The notes: a model not told the origin generated them from the sequence alone. Shown: positions 1 to 10,050, counted from the stretch's first letter. The stretch is 64,000 bases of DNA from Rhynchopus sp. YZ270_cl-10 (GCA_964035575.1 OZ037913.1:992001-1056000); one strand, 5' to 3'. Numbers and translations are program-made.

Positions 1-37
1 CCCCACCCTCACCACCCAGCAAATCCCCCACCTCACA

Positions 38-1133
38 ATGAAAGACACCGACGTGACATTCATGTCGGATCTCGGCCCAGTCACTGCCGCACACAACGAA
101 GCACAGGCTGCCGTCATGGGAGCCATGCTCAGCGAGATCCAATGCTGGCGCGCACTTGCCGACGCAGGACACATGGACACCCCAAGCACAGCCACATCCC
201 CTATCAAAACCTCCGGCAACAAACGCAAACGCTCCGAAGAGACGAGCGACGAGGTATGCACATACACACCAGCAAGTAATCATCCTGCTTCAAACACACT
301 ACCACAGGTTGACCGTCTCAAACGCCTTTTGGAAGAGGAGCGTGCGAAAAGCAAGAGCCTCACAAGCAGTCTGGAGAGTGCAACCAATAAGAATGCGGAG
401 CTTGCGAAGACATTGGAAAAGCGTGAGAAGGAAGGGCGTGGCGGGGGTGATGTGCGATGCGAGCAACGTGAGAATGCTGCCAAGGAACGCGAGGGCGAGG
501 CAGCACGTCTGGCGGAGAAGTACCGCGTGAAGCGGCGCAACCTTGGCCACGTGCTCGAGGCACGCCAGGAGATTATGCACCTCTGCTCCACGAACCCCAC
601 ACTCAAGAAGGCACTGACAGGGGTCATGACGAAGTGGAAGGACGATCACAACGTGGGTGCTCTCTCCCCCGACACAGTTCTCTTCAGTCGTGCACCATCT
701 GCATCGGTATGCATTGGGCTTCTTTAGTCTCCTAGGGGGTACACTGTTTTCCTTTAATGCTTACTGTTTGCTGTAGTGATATGAATTTTTCTATACCCGC
801 AACACTCCAGGGGTTCATAACCCGCGGGGTGTCAGTGTCTGCGTCCCAGAGTCGTTGGGCTCCTCGATTTTCCCAAAAAAAATACGTGAGTGACTTTAGG
901 GACAATGGAGCTTGCACAGGCAACCTCTATTCCAATGTTTTTGTTCAAAAATAAAATCTAATTTCAATCGTTCACAGCAATCTCGAATGCGCGGCAATGC
1001 ACTGATGTCGATGCCCAGTCCCTCAACCCTCGCGAATATGACAAAAAATAGAAGCGTGATCAAAGGGAAGCGTCAGAACTACTTCACCACCCCGTCCAGC
1101 AACAGCGTGCCACGTCAGCTGTCCTATGAGTGA
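38..1133 (+). CDS. Coiled-coil protein, function unknown (3 exons)
   Basis: Exons 38-253, 308-706 and 978-1133 join in frame to 256 residues. Intron 1 is only 54 nt and stays open, so it could be retained; the GTATG donor and CCACAG acceptor favour removal. The N-terminus is mixed, followed by a basic NLS-like KRKR near residue 55. Roughly residues 73-150 are Lys/Glu/Leu-rich heptad-like helix, and the C-terminus is Ser/Asn-rich and basic. Intron 2 (271 nt) contains a family D structured repeat. I do not recognise a family. The start at 38 follows CCTCACAATG. The gene could begin further left, because the window starts only 37 bases upstream. Confidence 0.7.
802..870 (+). repeat. Family D structured repeat (copy D1, in intron)
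   Basis: An outer stem ACACTCC/GGGGTGT encloses a small hairpin GGGTT-CAT-AACCC and is followed by CAGTGTCTGCGTCCC. It lies inside intron 2 of the first gene. The same architecture recurs at 61571-61630, and the CAGT(G/A)(T/C)CTGCGTCC word recurs at four other sites. Confidence 0.6.
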
Positions 1134-1700
1134 AGTGTTTGGGTGACTGCTCAGCGTAGGCTTTTTATATACCGTTACGCACTGAAAAACCGTCCTTTAG
1201 ATTTTGTGGATCTCCCCACAGCATTTTTTTTTTAGAGTTTTTTTCTTCTTTTTTGGAAAATGAGCAAATTGTGTGTGGTCACCACGTGCTCACATTTTTC
1301 AACCTCACTAGAGTTGGGTCGGGCAGATTAACTGATCAAAAAAGCTTTGGCCGGCATTTCGTAGAGATATTTACCTAGATTCGGCAAAGCATTAACAAAA
1401 CACCCACAAAATAGTGGCGAGGTCTTGTGTAAAAGGATGCCTTTTTTTTCTTTTCACAGACACCTCTGCACGACTTTCTCCCCTCTCCCTCTCTGATAGA
1501 AATTACATGCAAAAAGACCTTTGTTTTTTTGACCAATAAAAATACAACAGCATTGCAACCTCTTTTTGCTATCACCCATTTTGTTTTTATGCCGCAGCCT
1601 TCTGCCCCCTCCCACACAACTACCTAGCGCAGGACTGCACACACATTTCCTTTGGTGCTTTGGTACATTCTATAGGAACCGCAACACACAGCCACATACC

Positions 1701-2415
1701 ATGGTGTCGTCATCATTAAAATACCGGGTCAAGACCGAGCGCCAACGTGCAGCAACGCGTTCGAACACGAGAAAGGAGTTGGAGCGGAAGGCGGGTATGC
1801 AGCAGCATTCTTTTTTTCACCTCCCCCCCGCTTCCCCACAGCGTAGGCGGGTTTTAGTGTATTTTCTTTGGCCCTCTCTCTACGTTTTCTTGTGGTTTCT
1901 ACGTAGCAGGGTTACAGCACTCAAGGCAGTTTCCCTTTTCGGATTTGTGTTTACACTTTTCAACTTCTTTTTTGTATCTGCACGTTGAGGAGGTTGAGTA
2001 ACGTGTTTTTTTTGTCCATTTCAATCACACTACAGTTGAAGCCAAACGGAAGGATGCGGAACGCGAAAAGAAACGCACCGCACATCAAATCAACAGCGGC
2101 ACTGTCTGCAAGAAGAAGAAGAAGGATGCTGCGTCGGGGGGGTGGGTCGTCGCGGGCAAGCACGGCAAGAAGCTGACCGGCAAGCAGGCACGCGACTTTA
2201 AGCGTTCCCTCTCCGAGGCAGCAGGCGACGCACCACACAAGCCTACCAAAGTCAAGGCCACAAAAATGCAGATGGACCAACAAGTACCACCAGCACCTGC
2301 TGCGAACGCACCTCTCGACCTTGCAGCCCTTGGTACCGCTGCAGCAATGATGGATGCAGGCGGCGAGGCAGAAGAACAAAAGGACAACCTCCCCGGATGG
2401 GGGTTCTTCGATTAG
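1701..2415 (+). CDS. Small basic Lys-rich protein, unknown (2 exons)
   Basis: Exons 1701-1794 and 2036-2415 join in phase 1 (donor GTATGC, acceptor CTACAG) to give 157 residues. Neither exon alone makes a long open frame, so the gene is easily missed. The N-terminal half is highly basic and helical, with a KKKKK run. The middle has a GGWVVAGKHGKKLTGKQARD-type segment, a Pro/Ala linker follows, and the protein ends DNLPGWGFFD. High charge suggests nucleic-acid or ribosome association, but I recognise no family. The start lies in CATACCATGG. Confidence 0.65.
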
Positions 2416-2780
2416 GGAAATCGCGCCCAATTCTCTTGCATTGAGACATTACGTCTGTCTTCAGTTTATGTGTTTGGTTTTCGTAAAGGCAAATGAGTGC
2501 TTTTTGGGCATCATAGATGCAGGACTAACCTTTGGGGGTTTGGGTATATTTTTTTGTCGAATCAGAGAGTGATTTTAGCTAGCGGTCAACGAAAAAAGGT
2601 GACTTAGTAGTAGATTAGCAAGGACAGATCAGTTGGTATAATGTTGTTGTTCAGTGTTCCCGCTTTCAAAGACGTATTCTTTCAAGTTTCTGTTCTCTTC
2701 AAAGACGGCCGTATCGTTGCCACTGGGCTGTTTCCCCTAACATATTTTTACAGCGCCTGGCTCTGTTTGTTTTTGTGCTT

Positions 2781-2827
2781 TCATCCGGATGGCTGGCATC
2801 GTGGGTCAGTCGGAGGTGTGCCCACAT
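2781..2827 (+). repeat. Family C repeat (copy C1)
   Basis: Begins TCATCCGGATGGCTGGCATC and ends CAGTCGGAGGTG. GGCATC can pair with GGTGCC-like sequence at its end. Other copies are at 4595 and 36367. Confidence 0.6.
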
Positions 2828-3111
2828 AAAACCACCATGTGTTCAGGTGTCCTGTGTCCCCTCTCTGCCCAGCCCCACGCATCTGTCAATTATTTTCTCT
2901 TTTGGTCAAACTCTCAGTATCTCTCAGTTTTTTTTTTTTTTACACCGTTCCGTCTTCTTCATGTCAATCAAGACAAAAATATAAAAAGATTCATTTGTTT
3001 GAATTCCCCTCCCTCCCCCTCCCCCTTCCCCTCCACCCCCAAATAACAAAACCTTCATAAAAAACCCCCCATTTAAATCTCCACCTCGGTACAACCCGGT
3101 CATACCAAAGG

Positions 3112-3147
3112 TGCACTGTCATGAGAGGGCTTTGTATTTTTCAAGTC
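3112..3147 (+). repeat. Family B repeat (copy B1)
   Basis: CACTGTCATGAGAGGGCTTT followed by GTATTTTTCAAGTCAA. This 36-base word recurs at 33842, 37576, 40421 and 61493 with a conserved (A/T)YGAGNG loop-like centre. Confidence 0.6.
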
Positions 3148-3312
3148 AATTTAAGACCCCCCCCTCTCCACACCCAAAAAGACAGCGATGCTATACACTC
3201 AAAACCTCCAAAACCGCTGAACAAATAATCCCCCTTTTTCACCCCTTTTAAAAGGTGAGTGAAGCACCAGAGGCTTCACCTTTCTCTTTTCTCTCTCCCT
3301 CTTTCCTTTCAA

Positions 3313-5616
3313 ATGAGCGACGATGACTGGCCCCGCCCTAAGAGCCAATCGCTTGAGAGGGGGTATGAAGTGAATGCAGCGGGCACGTCTTCTTCTTCTC
3401 CTGGGCAGGGTGCAGGGTATCCGTCGCAGGCACGGCTTCTGGAGGAGACACAGCAGGTGGTGAGCGAGCTCAAGGCAGACCTGATGCGGCTGCAGAAGGA
3501 GAACAGCGAGCTGCGACATAACACAACACACGACGCGCAGGGGCGGCTCAAAGAGCTGCAGGTAGAATTCGACTCTGCGGTGGAGAAGCACAAAAAGGAG
3601 GTCAAAGAAGCTCGGTTCAAGACCCTCCGCCTTCAGCAGGAACGGCAGAAACTCAAACAGCAGATCACCGAGATAGAGTCAGAGCTTGCGGCGCGGCCTC
3701 CACCAACAGGTATTTAATTTTTTGCGGGTTCTTTGTAAAGTATATTCAATTTAACCTTTATTCCTGATACACCCCCGCTCCACCCACAGCCCCACGAGAC
3801 GACCTTCTCGAGAAGACCGAGCTCCTCGAGGCTGCCGTCGACGAGCTACGCCGTGAGAACGCCGCACTACGCGAGGAGAAGCTTGCCTTCATGACATGCG
3901 AGCTCAAACGCCTCCACCCGCAGGATGCAGGCAGCCCGGAGACGGGCGAGGCGAGACTACAGGCAGCGCTTGACGCTGCCGTAGTCGATCTGGGGGGCGC
4001 TCAACAGTATGCACCACTGACACATCCTTTTTTGAGTCAAACTCATATGTCAACTCTTTTATTTTCAAAAAACAACGATGTTTTAAAATACCACCACCAC
4101 CACAGAAAGATACGCGACCTACAAGGCCTGAACGAATCGCAAGAAGCGCTCCTCGACAGACGCACATCAGAGTACGAAGCGCTGCTCGAGAGCCGCCGTG
4201 CGGAGGTCGAGACCATGCACATCCTGAGCCACTCTCTCGACGAAACGCAGGCAAGACATGACGAGGCACAAGAGGACCTGGCGAAGATGCAGGTATACCA
4301 CCACCACCTCTTCTTATGTGTCTGCAATGGAGGCCCATTCATCTTTCATGGTGTGGCTGAATGGGGGGCAAAAAATGTGCAAGAAGAACTGAATCACTCC
4401 AGCCACACCATTTCAAACTTTGCGGATAGAGGGGATTGATGGGCATAACCAGGGACAAGATAAGAGTAACAACAGAGGGAGTGGGAAAATCATGAAGTAC
4501 AGAACGAGGTCACTGTGGAACTGGTGTGGATGCTTCAACGCAACACGATACTTATCAACACGAAGAGACACAAGTAACTTTTCTTTCTATGCATTCATCC
4601 GGGGCTGGCATCGTACAGTGGGTCAGTCGGAGGTGCCTGCATTTAATAACTTCACTTTTTTGTAATATGCCGAGGGTGTTTATCGTTATGTTTTCTCTTC
4701 TTTTTCAAAGAGGATGTCTCTCTCTTTCTCCTTCTCTCTCAACTCCTCATAATGAGTTCTCTTAATATTTGGGTTAAAAACTGCCAAAAAAAAAATATAA
4801 ATTAATTGACAGGATGAAAACCGTGAGCTGCACAAACAGCTGATGCTTGCGACAGTACAAAGGGAGCACGATGCCAAGCGAGAAGAGGCTGCTGCTGCCG
4901 CTGCCGCTGCCGAGAGCGCCTGCGACGCCTCGACTGCAGACGACAGTGCCCTCCACGAGAAGACGCTCCACGACCTCCGTGAAGAGCTCGCCGTCGTCAA
5001 GAGCACCGCAAGCAGCGCTATCTCCACCCTTAGCGCCTCGTTGAAAAAGGCATTGTATGGAAAACTTTACCAATTTTTTTTTGAACGAATTTTAACACTA
5101 CTGACCTCAATAGAATGATACGTTCTCAAGAATGCTATTCTCTGTTCTCCTGAAAGCATCGTACATCATCATTCCCCTTCTAATTTTTTTTATCCTATCC
5201 AATAACTGTACAATATCCCCCCTATCCTATCTGTTTGTCCTTAATAACTTCCTCTATTTTGCAGACTGCATAGTGAAGAGCTTTGTGAGGATTTTGAAAA
5301 GGATCGGATGGAGATGAAATCGGAGTATGATAAAGTACGAGACCAGGTGGAAGGCTTGAAGAACGCGACAGAGGCTGCGCAGCTCAACGCTGTGGCGAAG
5401 GAGAACGAGCTGCAGACCTTCAAACGGCAGATGAAGGAGGCCAAACAGCATCTCAAGGCCGAGATCCTCGACACAAAGAAGCTCATCAAAAACCAGCAGC
5501 TCGAGGTGCTCAACGGTGAGGACGACGAGGAGTTTCTCTCCCTCCTCAACATCCCAAACAAAGCGCGTCTCCTCACCCAGCAGTACCCACCGCCTATGGA
5601 CTCACTACTGCAATGA
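3313..5616 (+). CDS. Long coiled-coil protein, unknown (5 exons)
   Basis: Exons 3313-3709, 3790-4006, 4106-4292, 4813-5054 and 5265-5616 join to 464 residues with consistent phases 1, 2, 0 and 2. After a short Ser/Gly-rich N-terminus nearly the whole chain is heptad-like coiled coil (LLEETQQVVSELKADLMRLQ and similar), broken by an Ala-rich run near residues 285-295. The last 40 residues are different: acidic EDDEEF then a Pro-rich end. This is the organisation of golgin-like, kinetochore or centrosomal scaffolds, but none is recognisable. Intron 3 (520 nt) is enlarged by a family C repeat; the others are 80-210 nt. Confidence 0.75.
4595..4644 (+). repeat. Family C repeat (copy C2, in intron)
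   Basis: TCATCCGGGGCTGGCATCGT then GGGTCAGTCGGAGGTGCCTG. It lies inside intron 3 of the coiled-coil gene and has a few extra bases relative to C1. Confidence 0.6.
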
Positions 5617-5635
5617 TATAAATAGGGACTGAAAA

Positions 5636-5680
5636 CTCATCCTCGGATGTCCACTGCTCCAACCAACTTTTCTAAAAATT
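5636..5680 (+). repeat. Family F repeat (diverged, 5'-truncated)
   Basis: CTCATCCTCGGATGTCCACT followed by GCTCCAACCAACTTTT. It lacks the 5' GTGGAG half of the outer stem found in other F copies. Confidence 0.4.
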
Positions 5681-5698
5681 AAATTCTGTAAAAAAAAG

Positions 5699-5756
5699 GT
5701 GGAGATTTGCACAAGCCACAAGGCAACTACACTACTCCAACAATTTATCAAAAAAG
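5699..5756 (+). repeat. Family E repeat (copy E1)
   Basis: GTGGAGATTTGCACAAG, then GGCAACTACACTACTCCAAC, ending CAATTTATCAAAAAA. Lacks the inner ACACAACCGA segment of E3 and E4. Confidence 0.6.
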
Positions 5757-6144
5757 GGAAGATAAATGCATTTGAGTACCAGATTAAAGACAAAACCTCT
5801 GTGGCAGTCTACACGAATCCAATGATTTATTTTCAAAAAAAAGGGGGTAATTATAGATCCCTTTGAATTGAGGCAGTTGCTGCCCACCTCACCCACCTTT
5901 TTTGGTGTGGGTGATTGTTGATACAATACACCTCTGCCCCACACAAAAAAAAAGTATCTCTAGATAACCCAACCCTCTTTGTGTCAATTCGATTAGATAC
6001 CAAAGTAAATATTCAAACAAAATAAAAAAGGAAAAGGGTTTTGTTTCGTTCTCCCCCACCCCGTCAATCCTGTCGCAGTGCGACTCTCACGTTTAAATCC
6101 TCACAGATCATTCTTATATTACCTTCCCTTCCTCACTCTTTCCA

Positions 6145-6861
6145 ATGGGTTCTTGTGCATCAAAGCAGGAAAACAAGCCAACAGGGGCTGCAGTGTCCAA
6201 GAAAACGCCGACCGGAATCCTGAACACACACCCCTTCTCGCAGCCTGGGCGCTCCGTGTCGTGGTTCGCTGCCTACGCCAAGTCTGATGTTGAGGTGCGC
6301 ACTGTCGAGGTTCTGAAGGGCGAGCAGAAGCACCCTGACTACGTTGCGAAGTTCCCCTCTGCTCAGGTCCCTACGTACGAGGAGGGTGAGTTCTACTTGG
6401 CGGAGAGTGCTGCAATCCTTCAGTACCTTGCTGCTGACCACGCCATTGTGCCGAAGGACAAGCAGCAGCGGGCAAAGGTGCAGCAATACATTGCAGCGAA
6501 CCTTGCCAAGGTGCGCACGATTAGTACGAAGCTTGTTGGCCCCTGCCTTTTTGCCAAGCCAGAGGACGTTGCCGCACTGGCCAAGAAGGGTATCGAGGAA
6601 GTGACCCCGGTCCTGAAGCAGTACGACGCACTTCTTGCAAAGCAGAGCTTCGTGGCAGGTGGCACCCTCTCGCTTGCGGACTTCCTTTTCACCCCGGAGG
6701 TGGACCAGCTCCCCCTCGTGAAGGAGCTCGTTGGTGAGGACCTGCTCACAGCGTACCCCTCCATCCGGGCTTACCTTGAGCGCATGAAGGGAGTGCAAGG
6801 GTACACTGCGAACCTTAAGGCCGCAGGCGCATGGCTAACAGCGCTGGCGGCTTCTGCGTGA
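6145..6861 (+). CDS. GST-like protein with N-terminal acylation signal, copy 1
   Basis: Single exon, 238 residues. Residues about 30-105 form a thioredoxin-like GST N-domain with the family hallmark QVPTYEEGEFYLAESAAIL, so cis-Pro and the Glu-Ser glutathione contacts are present. Residues about 115-230 are the all-helical C-domain with TLSLADF. The order suits theta/epsilon-like GSTs. An extra leader of about 25 residues starts MGSCASKQ: Gly2 suits N-myristoylation and Cys4 palmitoylation, predicting membrane anchoring, which is unusual for a GST. A second copy lies 1,613 bases downstream, differing at only a few sites. Catalytic chemistry is inferred from the family. Confidence 0.85.
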   Translation: MGSCASKQENKPTGAAVSKKTPTGILNTHPFSQPGRSVSWFAAYAKSDVEVRTVEVLKGEQKHPDYVAKFPSAQVPTYEEGEFYLAESAAILQYLAADHAIVPKDKQQRAKVQQYIAANLAKVRTISTKLVGPCLFAKPEDVAALAKKGIEEVTPVLKQYDALLAKQSFVAGGTLSLADFLFTPEVDQLPLVKELVGEDLLTAYPSIRAYLERMKGVQGYTANLKAAGAWLTALAASA

Positions 6862-7084
6862 AGAATCGAGTGTTCCCTTGCTCTGCCTTGAGAGTCTTCT
6901 GTTGATGTCTCATACAAAAGTATTCATTTTTTTCCCACAGAGAATGAGAGAGTGCCTACAGAGTCTGATTCTGTGTTTGTACTTTTTCTCTTTGTTTTAT
7001 TGGATCCTGAGCAAGGCTAACAAAGCTCAGGATCACATCACACCAACTCTTCTATTTTCTAGTGTCTTTTCGTTTCGTTTTCAA

Positions 7085-7117
7085 GGTGGCTGAGCACGAG
7101 AGGCTCAGGACCATCTT
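7085..7117 (+). repeat. Family A GNRA hairpin A1
   Basis: Stem CTGAGC/GCTCAG, bulged A, C-GAGA-G tetraloop, flanked by GGTGG and CCATC. Confidence 0.7.
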
Positions 7118-7138
7118 ACCAACCTTGTCCTTTGAGAT

Positions 7139-7171
7139 GTAAGATGTGTGCGAGAGGCACATTCATCTTAC
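7139..7171 (+). repeat. Family A GNRA hairpin A2
   Basis: Outer stem GTAAGATG/CATCTTAC (8 perfect pairs), inner stem TGTGC/GCACA, GAGA tetraloop. The longest clean stem in the family. Confidence 0.75.
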
Positions 7172-7250
7172 AACACACAGCTTTCTTTGTTGAGCTCTGG
7201 TCCTGGAGGAGTGGTCCGTATGGACTGCTCCTTCGAGTCCATTGTTATTA

Positions 7251-7282
7251 GATGTGTGTGCACGGGAGGCACACTTCATCTT
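7251..7282 (+). repeat. Family A GNRA hairpin A3
   Basis: GATG/CATC base, TGTGC/GCACA stem, tetraloop GGGA instead of GAGA. Confidence 0.7.
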
Positions 7283-7304
7283 CAGTATTTCTTTTTTTAT
7301 TTTT

Positions 7305-7328
7305 GATGTGTGGAGAGTCCACTCATGT
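7305..7328 (+). repeat. Family A hairpin A4 (shortened)
   Basis: TGTGGA/TCCAC stem with a shortened loop and CATG in place of the terminal CATC. The paralogous site at 8924 is intact. Confidence 0.55.
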
Positions 7329-7644
7329 TTCAAAGTTTTCCTCTTTTCTCTCTTCAGTTGAAGGAGGACTAACTACGTGCGTGCGCCCTTTTCGTAGCGC
7401 AAGAAATGGAAGATATGACTTCGACCAAAACATTGGGCACTCCCCTTTCCACAAGGTTTGCGCATTCAGTGATTGCCGTGGCGTCCTGCTGTATCTGCGC
7501 TTACCATTCCGCTTTTGTTCATCCAAAAAAACAAAACAAATCACAAGAACAACACAATAAAGCTGAAAGGAACGAAAAAAAAAAAAAGCTTTTATGATTT
7601 CCATTTGCCCTCCTTCCTCGCTCCCTTACCTCTCTCACACTTGA

Positions 7645-7678
7645 GGTGACTAAGCATGAAAGGCTTAGGTTCATCTTT
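7645..7678 (+). repeat. Family A GNRA hairpin A5
   Basis: Stem CTAAGC/GCTTAG with GAAA tetraloop, then GTTCATCTTTTC. It lies just upstream of the second GST gene. If a start at 7656 were used instead of 7758, the hairpin would be in the coding region. Confidence 0.7.
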
Positions 7679-7757
7679 TCAGCTTATTCTTTCTCGTTCT
7701 CTTCTTCTCCCTCTCTTCCCCGCTACCTTCATAACAGCTAAACACCTCTATTTCCCA

Positions 7758-8474
7758 ATGGGTTCTTGTGCATCAAAGCAGGAAAACAAGCCAACAGGGG
7801 CTGCAGTGTCCAAGAAAACGCCGACCGGAATCCTGAACACACACCCCTTCTCGCAGCCTGGGCGCTCCGTGTCGTGGTTCGCTGCCTACGCCAAGTCTGA
7901 TGTTGAGGTGCGCACTGTCGAGGTTCTGAAGGGCGAGCAGAAGCACCCTGACTACGTTGCGAAGTTCCCCTCTGCTCAGGTCCCTACGTACGAGGAGGGT
8001 GAGTTCTACTTGGCGGAGAGTGCTGCAATCCTTCAGTACCTTGCTGCTGACCACGCCATTGTGCCGAAGGACAAGAAGCAGCGGGCAAAGGTGCAGCAAT
8101 ACATTGCAGCGAACCTTGCCAAGGTGCGCACGATATCTACGAAGCTTGTTGGCCCCTGCCTTTTTGCCAAGCCAGAGGACGTTGCCGCACTGGCCAAGAA
8201 GGGTATCGAGGAAGTGACCCCGGTCCTGAAGCAGTACGACGCACTTCTTGCAAAGCAGAGCTTCGTGGCAGGTGGCACCCTCTCGCTTGCGGACTTCCTT
8301 TTCACCCCGGAGGTGGACCAGCTCCCCCTCGTGAAGGAGCTCATTGGTGAGGACCTGCTCACAGCGTACCCCTCCATCCGGGCTTACCTTGAGCGCATGA
8401 AGGGAGTGCAAGGGTACACTGCGAACCTTAAGGCCGCAGGCGCATGGCTAACAGCGCTGGCGGCTTCTGCGTGA
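7758..8474 (+). CDS. GST-like protein with N-terminal acylation signal, copy 2
   Basis: 238 residues, same domains and MGSCASKQ leader as copy 1. Differences: Lys for Gln in the DKKQRA stretch, Ile for Val in LVKELIGED, and ATATCT for ATTAGT, which changes three adjacent bases yet leaves Ile-Ser unchanged. The frame is open upstream to 7656, but that extension would translate the A5 hairpin and hide Gly2, so 7758 is preferred. Homology to copy 1 begins at the start codon, so the two genes have unrelated upstream regions but near-identical 3' flanks. Confidence 0.85.
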   Translation: MGSCASKQENKPTGAAVSKKTPTGILNTHPFSQPGRSVSWFAAYAKSDVEVRTVEVLKGEQKHPDYVAKFPSAQVPTYEEGEFYLAESAAILQYLAADHAIVPKDKKQRAKVQQYIAANLAKVRTISTKLVGPCLFAKPEDVAALAKKGIEEVTPVLKQYDALLAKQSFVAGGTLSLADFLFTPEVDQLPLVKELIGEDLLTAYPSIRAYLERMKGVQGYTANLKAAGAWLTALAASA

Positions 8475-8699
8475 AGAATCGAGTGTTCCCTTGCTCTGCC
8501 TTGAGAGTCTTCTGTTGATGTCTCATCCAAAAATATTCATTTTTTTCCCCACAGAGAATGAGAGAGTACCCGCAGAGTCTGATTCTGTGTTTGTACTTTT
8601 TCTCTTTGTTTTATTGGATCCTGAGCAAGGCTAACAAAGCTCAGGATCACATCACACCAACTCTTCTATTTTTCAGTGTATTTTCGTTTAGTTTTTCAA

Positions 8700-8732
8700 G
8701 GTGGCTGAGCACGAGAGGCTCAGGACCATCTT
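8700..8732 (+). repeat. Family A GNRA hairpin A1'
   Basis: Paralogue of the 7085 hairpin, unchanged. Confidence 0.7.
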
Positions 8733-8753
8733 ACCAACCTTGTCCTTTGAGAT

Positions 8754-8786
8754 GTAAGATGTGTGCGAGAGGCACATTCATCTTAC
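8754..8786 (+). repeat. Family A GNRA hairpin A2'
   Basis: Paralogue of the 7139 hairpin, unchanged. Confidence 0.75.
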
Positions 8787-8865
8787 AACACACAGCTTTC
8801 TTTGTTGAGCTCTGGTCCTGGAGGAGTGGTCCGTATGGACTGCTCCTTCGAGTCCATTGTTATTA

Positions 8866-8897
8866 GATGTGTGTGCACGGGAGGCACACTTCATCTT
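8866..8897 (+). repeat. Family A GNRA hairpin A3'
   Basis: Paralogue of the 7251 hairpin; GGGA tetraloop retained. Confidence 0.7.
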
Positions 8898-8923
8898 CAG
8901 TATTTCTTTTTATTTTTATGTTT

Positions 8924-8952
8924 GATGTGTGGACGAGAGTCCACTCATCTTT
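8924..8952 (+). repeat. Family A GNRA hairpin A4'
   Basis: GATG/CATC base with GTGGA/TCCAC stem and C-GAGA-G loop; the complete version of A4. Confidence 0.7.
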
Positions 8953-9289
8953 CAAAGTTTTCCTCTTTTCTCTCTTCAGTTGAAGGAGGACTAACTACGT
9001 GCGTGCGCCCTTTTCGTAGCGCAAGAAATGGAAGATATGACTTCGACCAAAACATTGGGCACTCCCCTTTCCACAAGGTTTGCGCATTCAGTGATTGCCG
9101 TGGCGTCCTGCTGTATCTGCGCTTGCCATTCCGCTTTTGTTCATCCAAAAAAAAAAGAAAAAAAAAAAAAAAAACAAATCACAAGAACAACACAATAAAG
9201 CTGAAAGGAACGAAAAAAATAAAGGTTATTCTTTCCTTTTCTCCCTTTATTGTCATCCCCTCCTCGCTTATCCTTTTTAGTGCGCAACG

Positions 9290-9960
9290 GTTGCGTAGTT
9301 GCTCCTGCTGCTGCTGCCCTCACAAGCCGACTTCCTCCTCTCCCTTGATGGATCTGCGGTTCTCGTTGGGTTAGCGGTATGGACCTATAGTGACCCGGTC
9401 GCCGTAACTTACTGTTGTCGCCTCTTTGCCACCCTTCTGTCCCCCGCCTCTGCCACCTTTCGCCCCCTTACCAGTACCCTCTGTGAACGGCGTTTGTTTC
9501 TGTTTAGCCTCGACTGCAAATTTGGCCTTACCCCTCTCCCCCAGCGGAACGCTTGCGCGTGCGGAAGTTCACTGCAGGATCCTTTAACATATCCGTGGCC
9601 CTGGTGGCCCACAGAGGTCTATGTTACGCACGGAAGAGCAACACTGTGCGAACCTGTTACCAATGTACGCCAAATGAGAGGCTTTTCAAGAACGTGCAGG
9701 GCACGTTTTGTTTCTGCTGATGGTATTGCTGCTTTGGTGGCTTTGTTGTGCAGCTCACCAGGCTATCCTCGGAGACCTTTGCCCTTTTCCGCGACGGCCT
9801 GGCCTTCCCCTCTCCCCTCTCTGCCTCCTTCATTCGACGTTCTGCACCTCCTCAGGAGCGAGGTTGCCGCAGCCGCCGTCTTCAGCTTCTTTTTCTGTTC
9901 CGTCTTTTTCTGTCTCCTCTACCCCAACTTCGATGCCGCAGACCCCACACCTCGCTGATG
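9290..9960 (-). pseudogene. Probable decayed minus-strand gene
   Basis: This 670-base block is markedly more GC-rich than its surroundings. Read on the minus strand it gives protein-like, charged segments in several frames: Glu-rich CGVCGIEVGVEETEKDG, and KGAKGGRGGGQKGGKEATTV followed by SYGDRVTIGPYR. They are interrupted by stops, and no GTATG donors are available to splice around them. The plus strand is open for 219 codons (9299-9958), but that translation is Leu/Cys/Phe-rich with no recognisable motif and looks like an antisense shadow. No family recognised. An intact plus-strand gene is the alternative. Confidence 0.4.
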
Positions 9961-10050
9961 ATCAAACCACACACACACATACACACACAGCATTTACACC
10001 CAACTCTTTTGCGTTCATAGGAGTTTTTTATTTGATTTTTTTCTCGATAA

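Larger units (their letters stand above)
2416..3312. other. Intergenic spacer
   Basis: No coding signal. It contains a family C repeat near 2781, a family B repeat near 3112 and a pyrimidine-rich stretch just before the next start codon, as before most genes here. Confidence 0.6.
5617..6144. other. Intergenic spacer with E/F repeats
   Basis: AT-rich. Holds a diverged F repeat and an E repeat close together, then a pyrimidine-rich leader before the GST gene. No coding signal. Confidence 0.6.
6862..7757. other. GST copy 1 3' flank with hairpin array
   Basis: Holds an array of hairpins: a perfect ten-base stem GATCCTGAGC/GCTCAGGATC near 7003-7033, then four GNRA hairpins. Almost everything to about 7575 is repeated after copy 2. 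The remaining sequence is a pyrimidine-rich leader for copy 2. Confidence 0.6.
8475..9270. other. GST copy 2 3' flank with hairpin array
   Basis: Near-identical to the copy 1 flank to about 9220, including every hairpin. Differences are mostly in homopolymer lengths. No coding signal. Confidence 0.6.

Noticed and set aside
7656-7757. 34-residue N-terminal extension of GST copy 2
   Set aside because: It would translate a dispersed hairpin and mask the MGSCASKQ acylation signal conserved in copy 1.
9299-9958. 219-codon plus-strand open frame
   Set aside because: Composition (Leu, Cys, Phe) is that of an antisense shadow, with no motif or leader; the minus strand gives more protein-like fragments. 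Kept only as a possible alternative.
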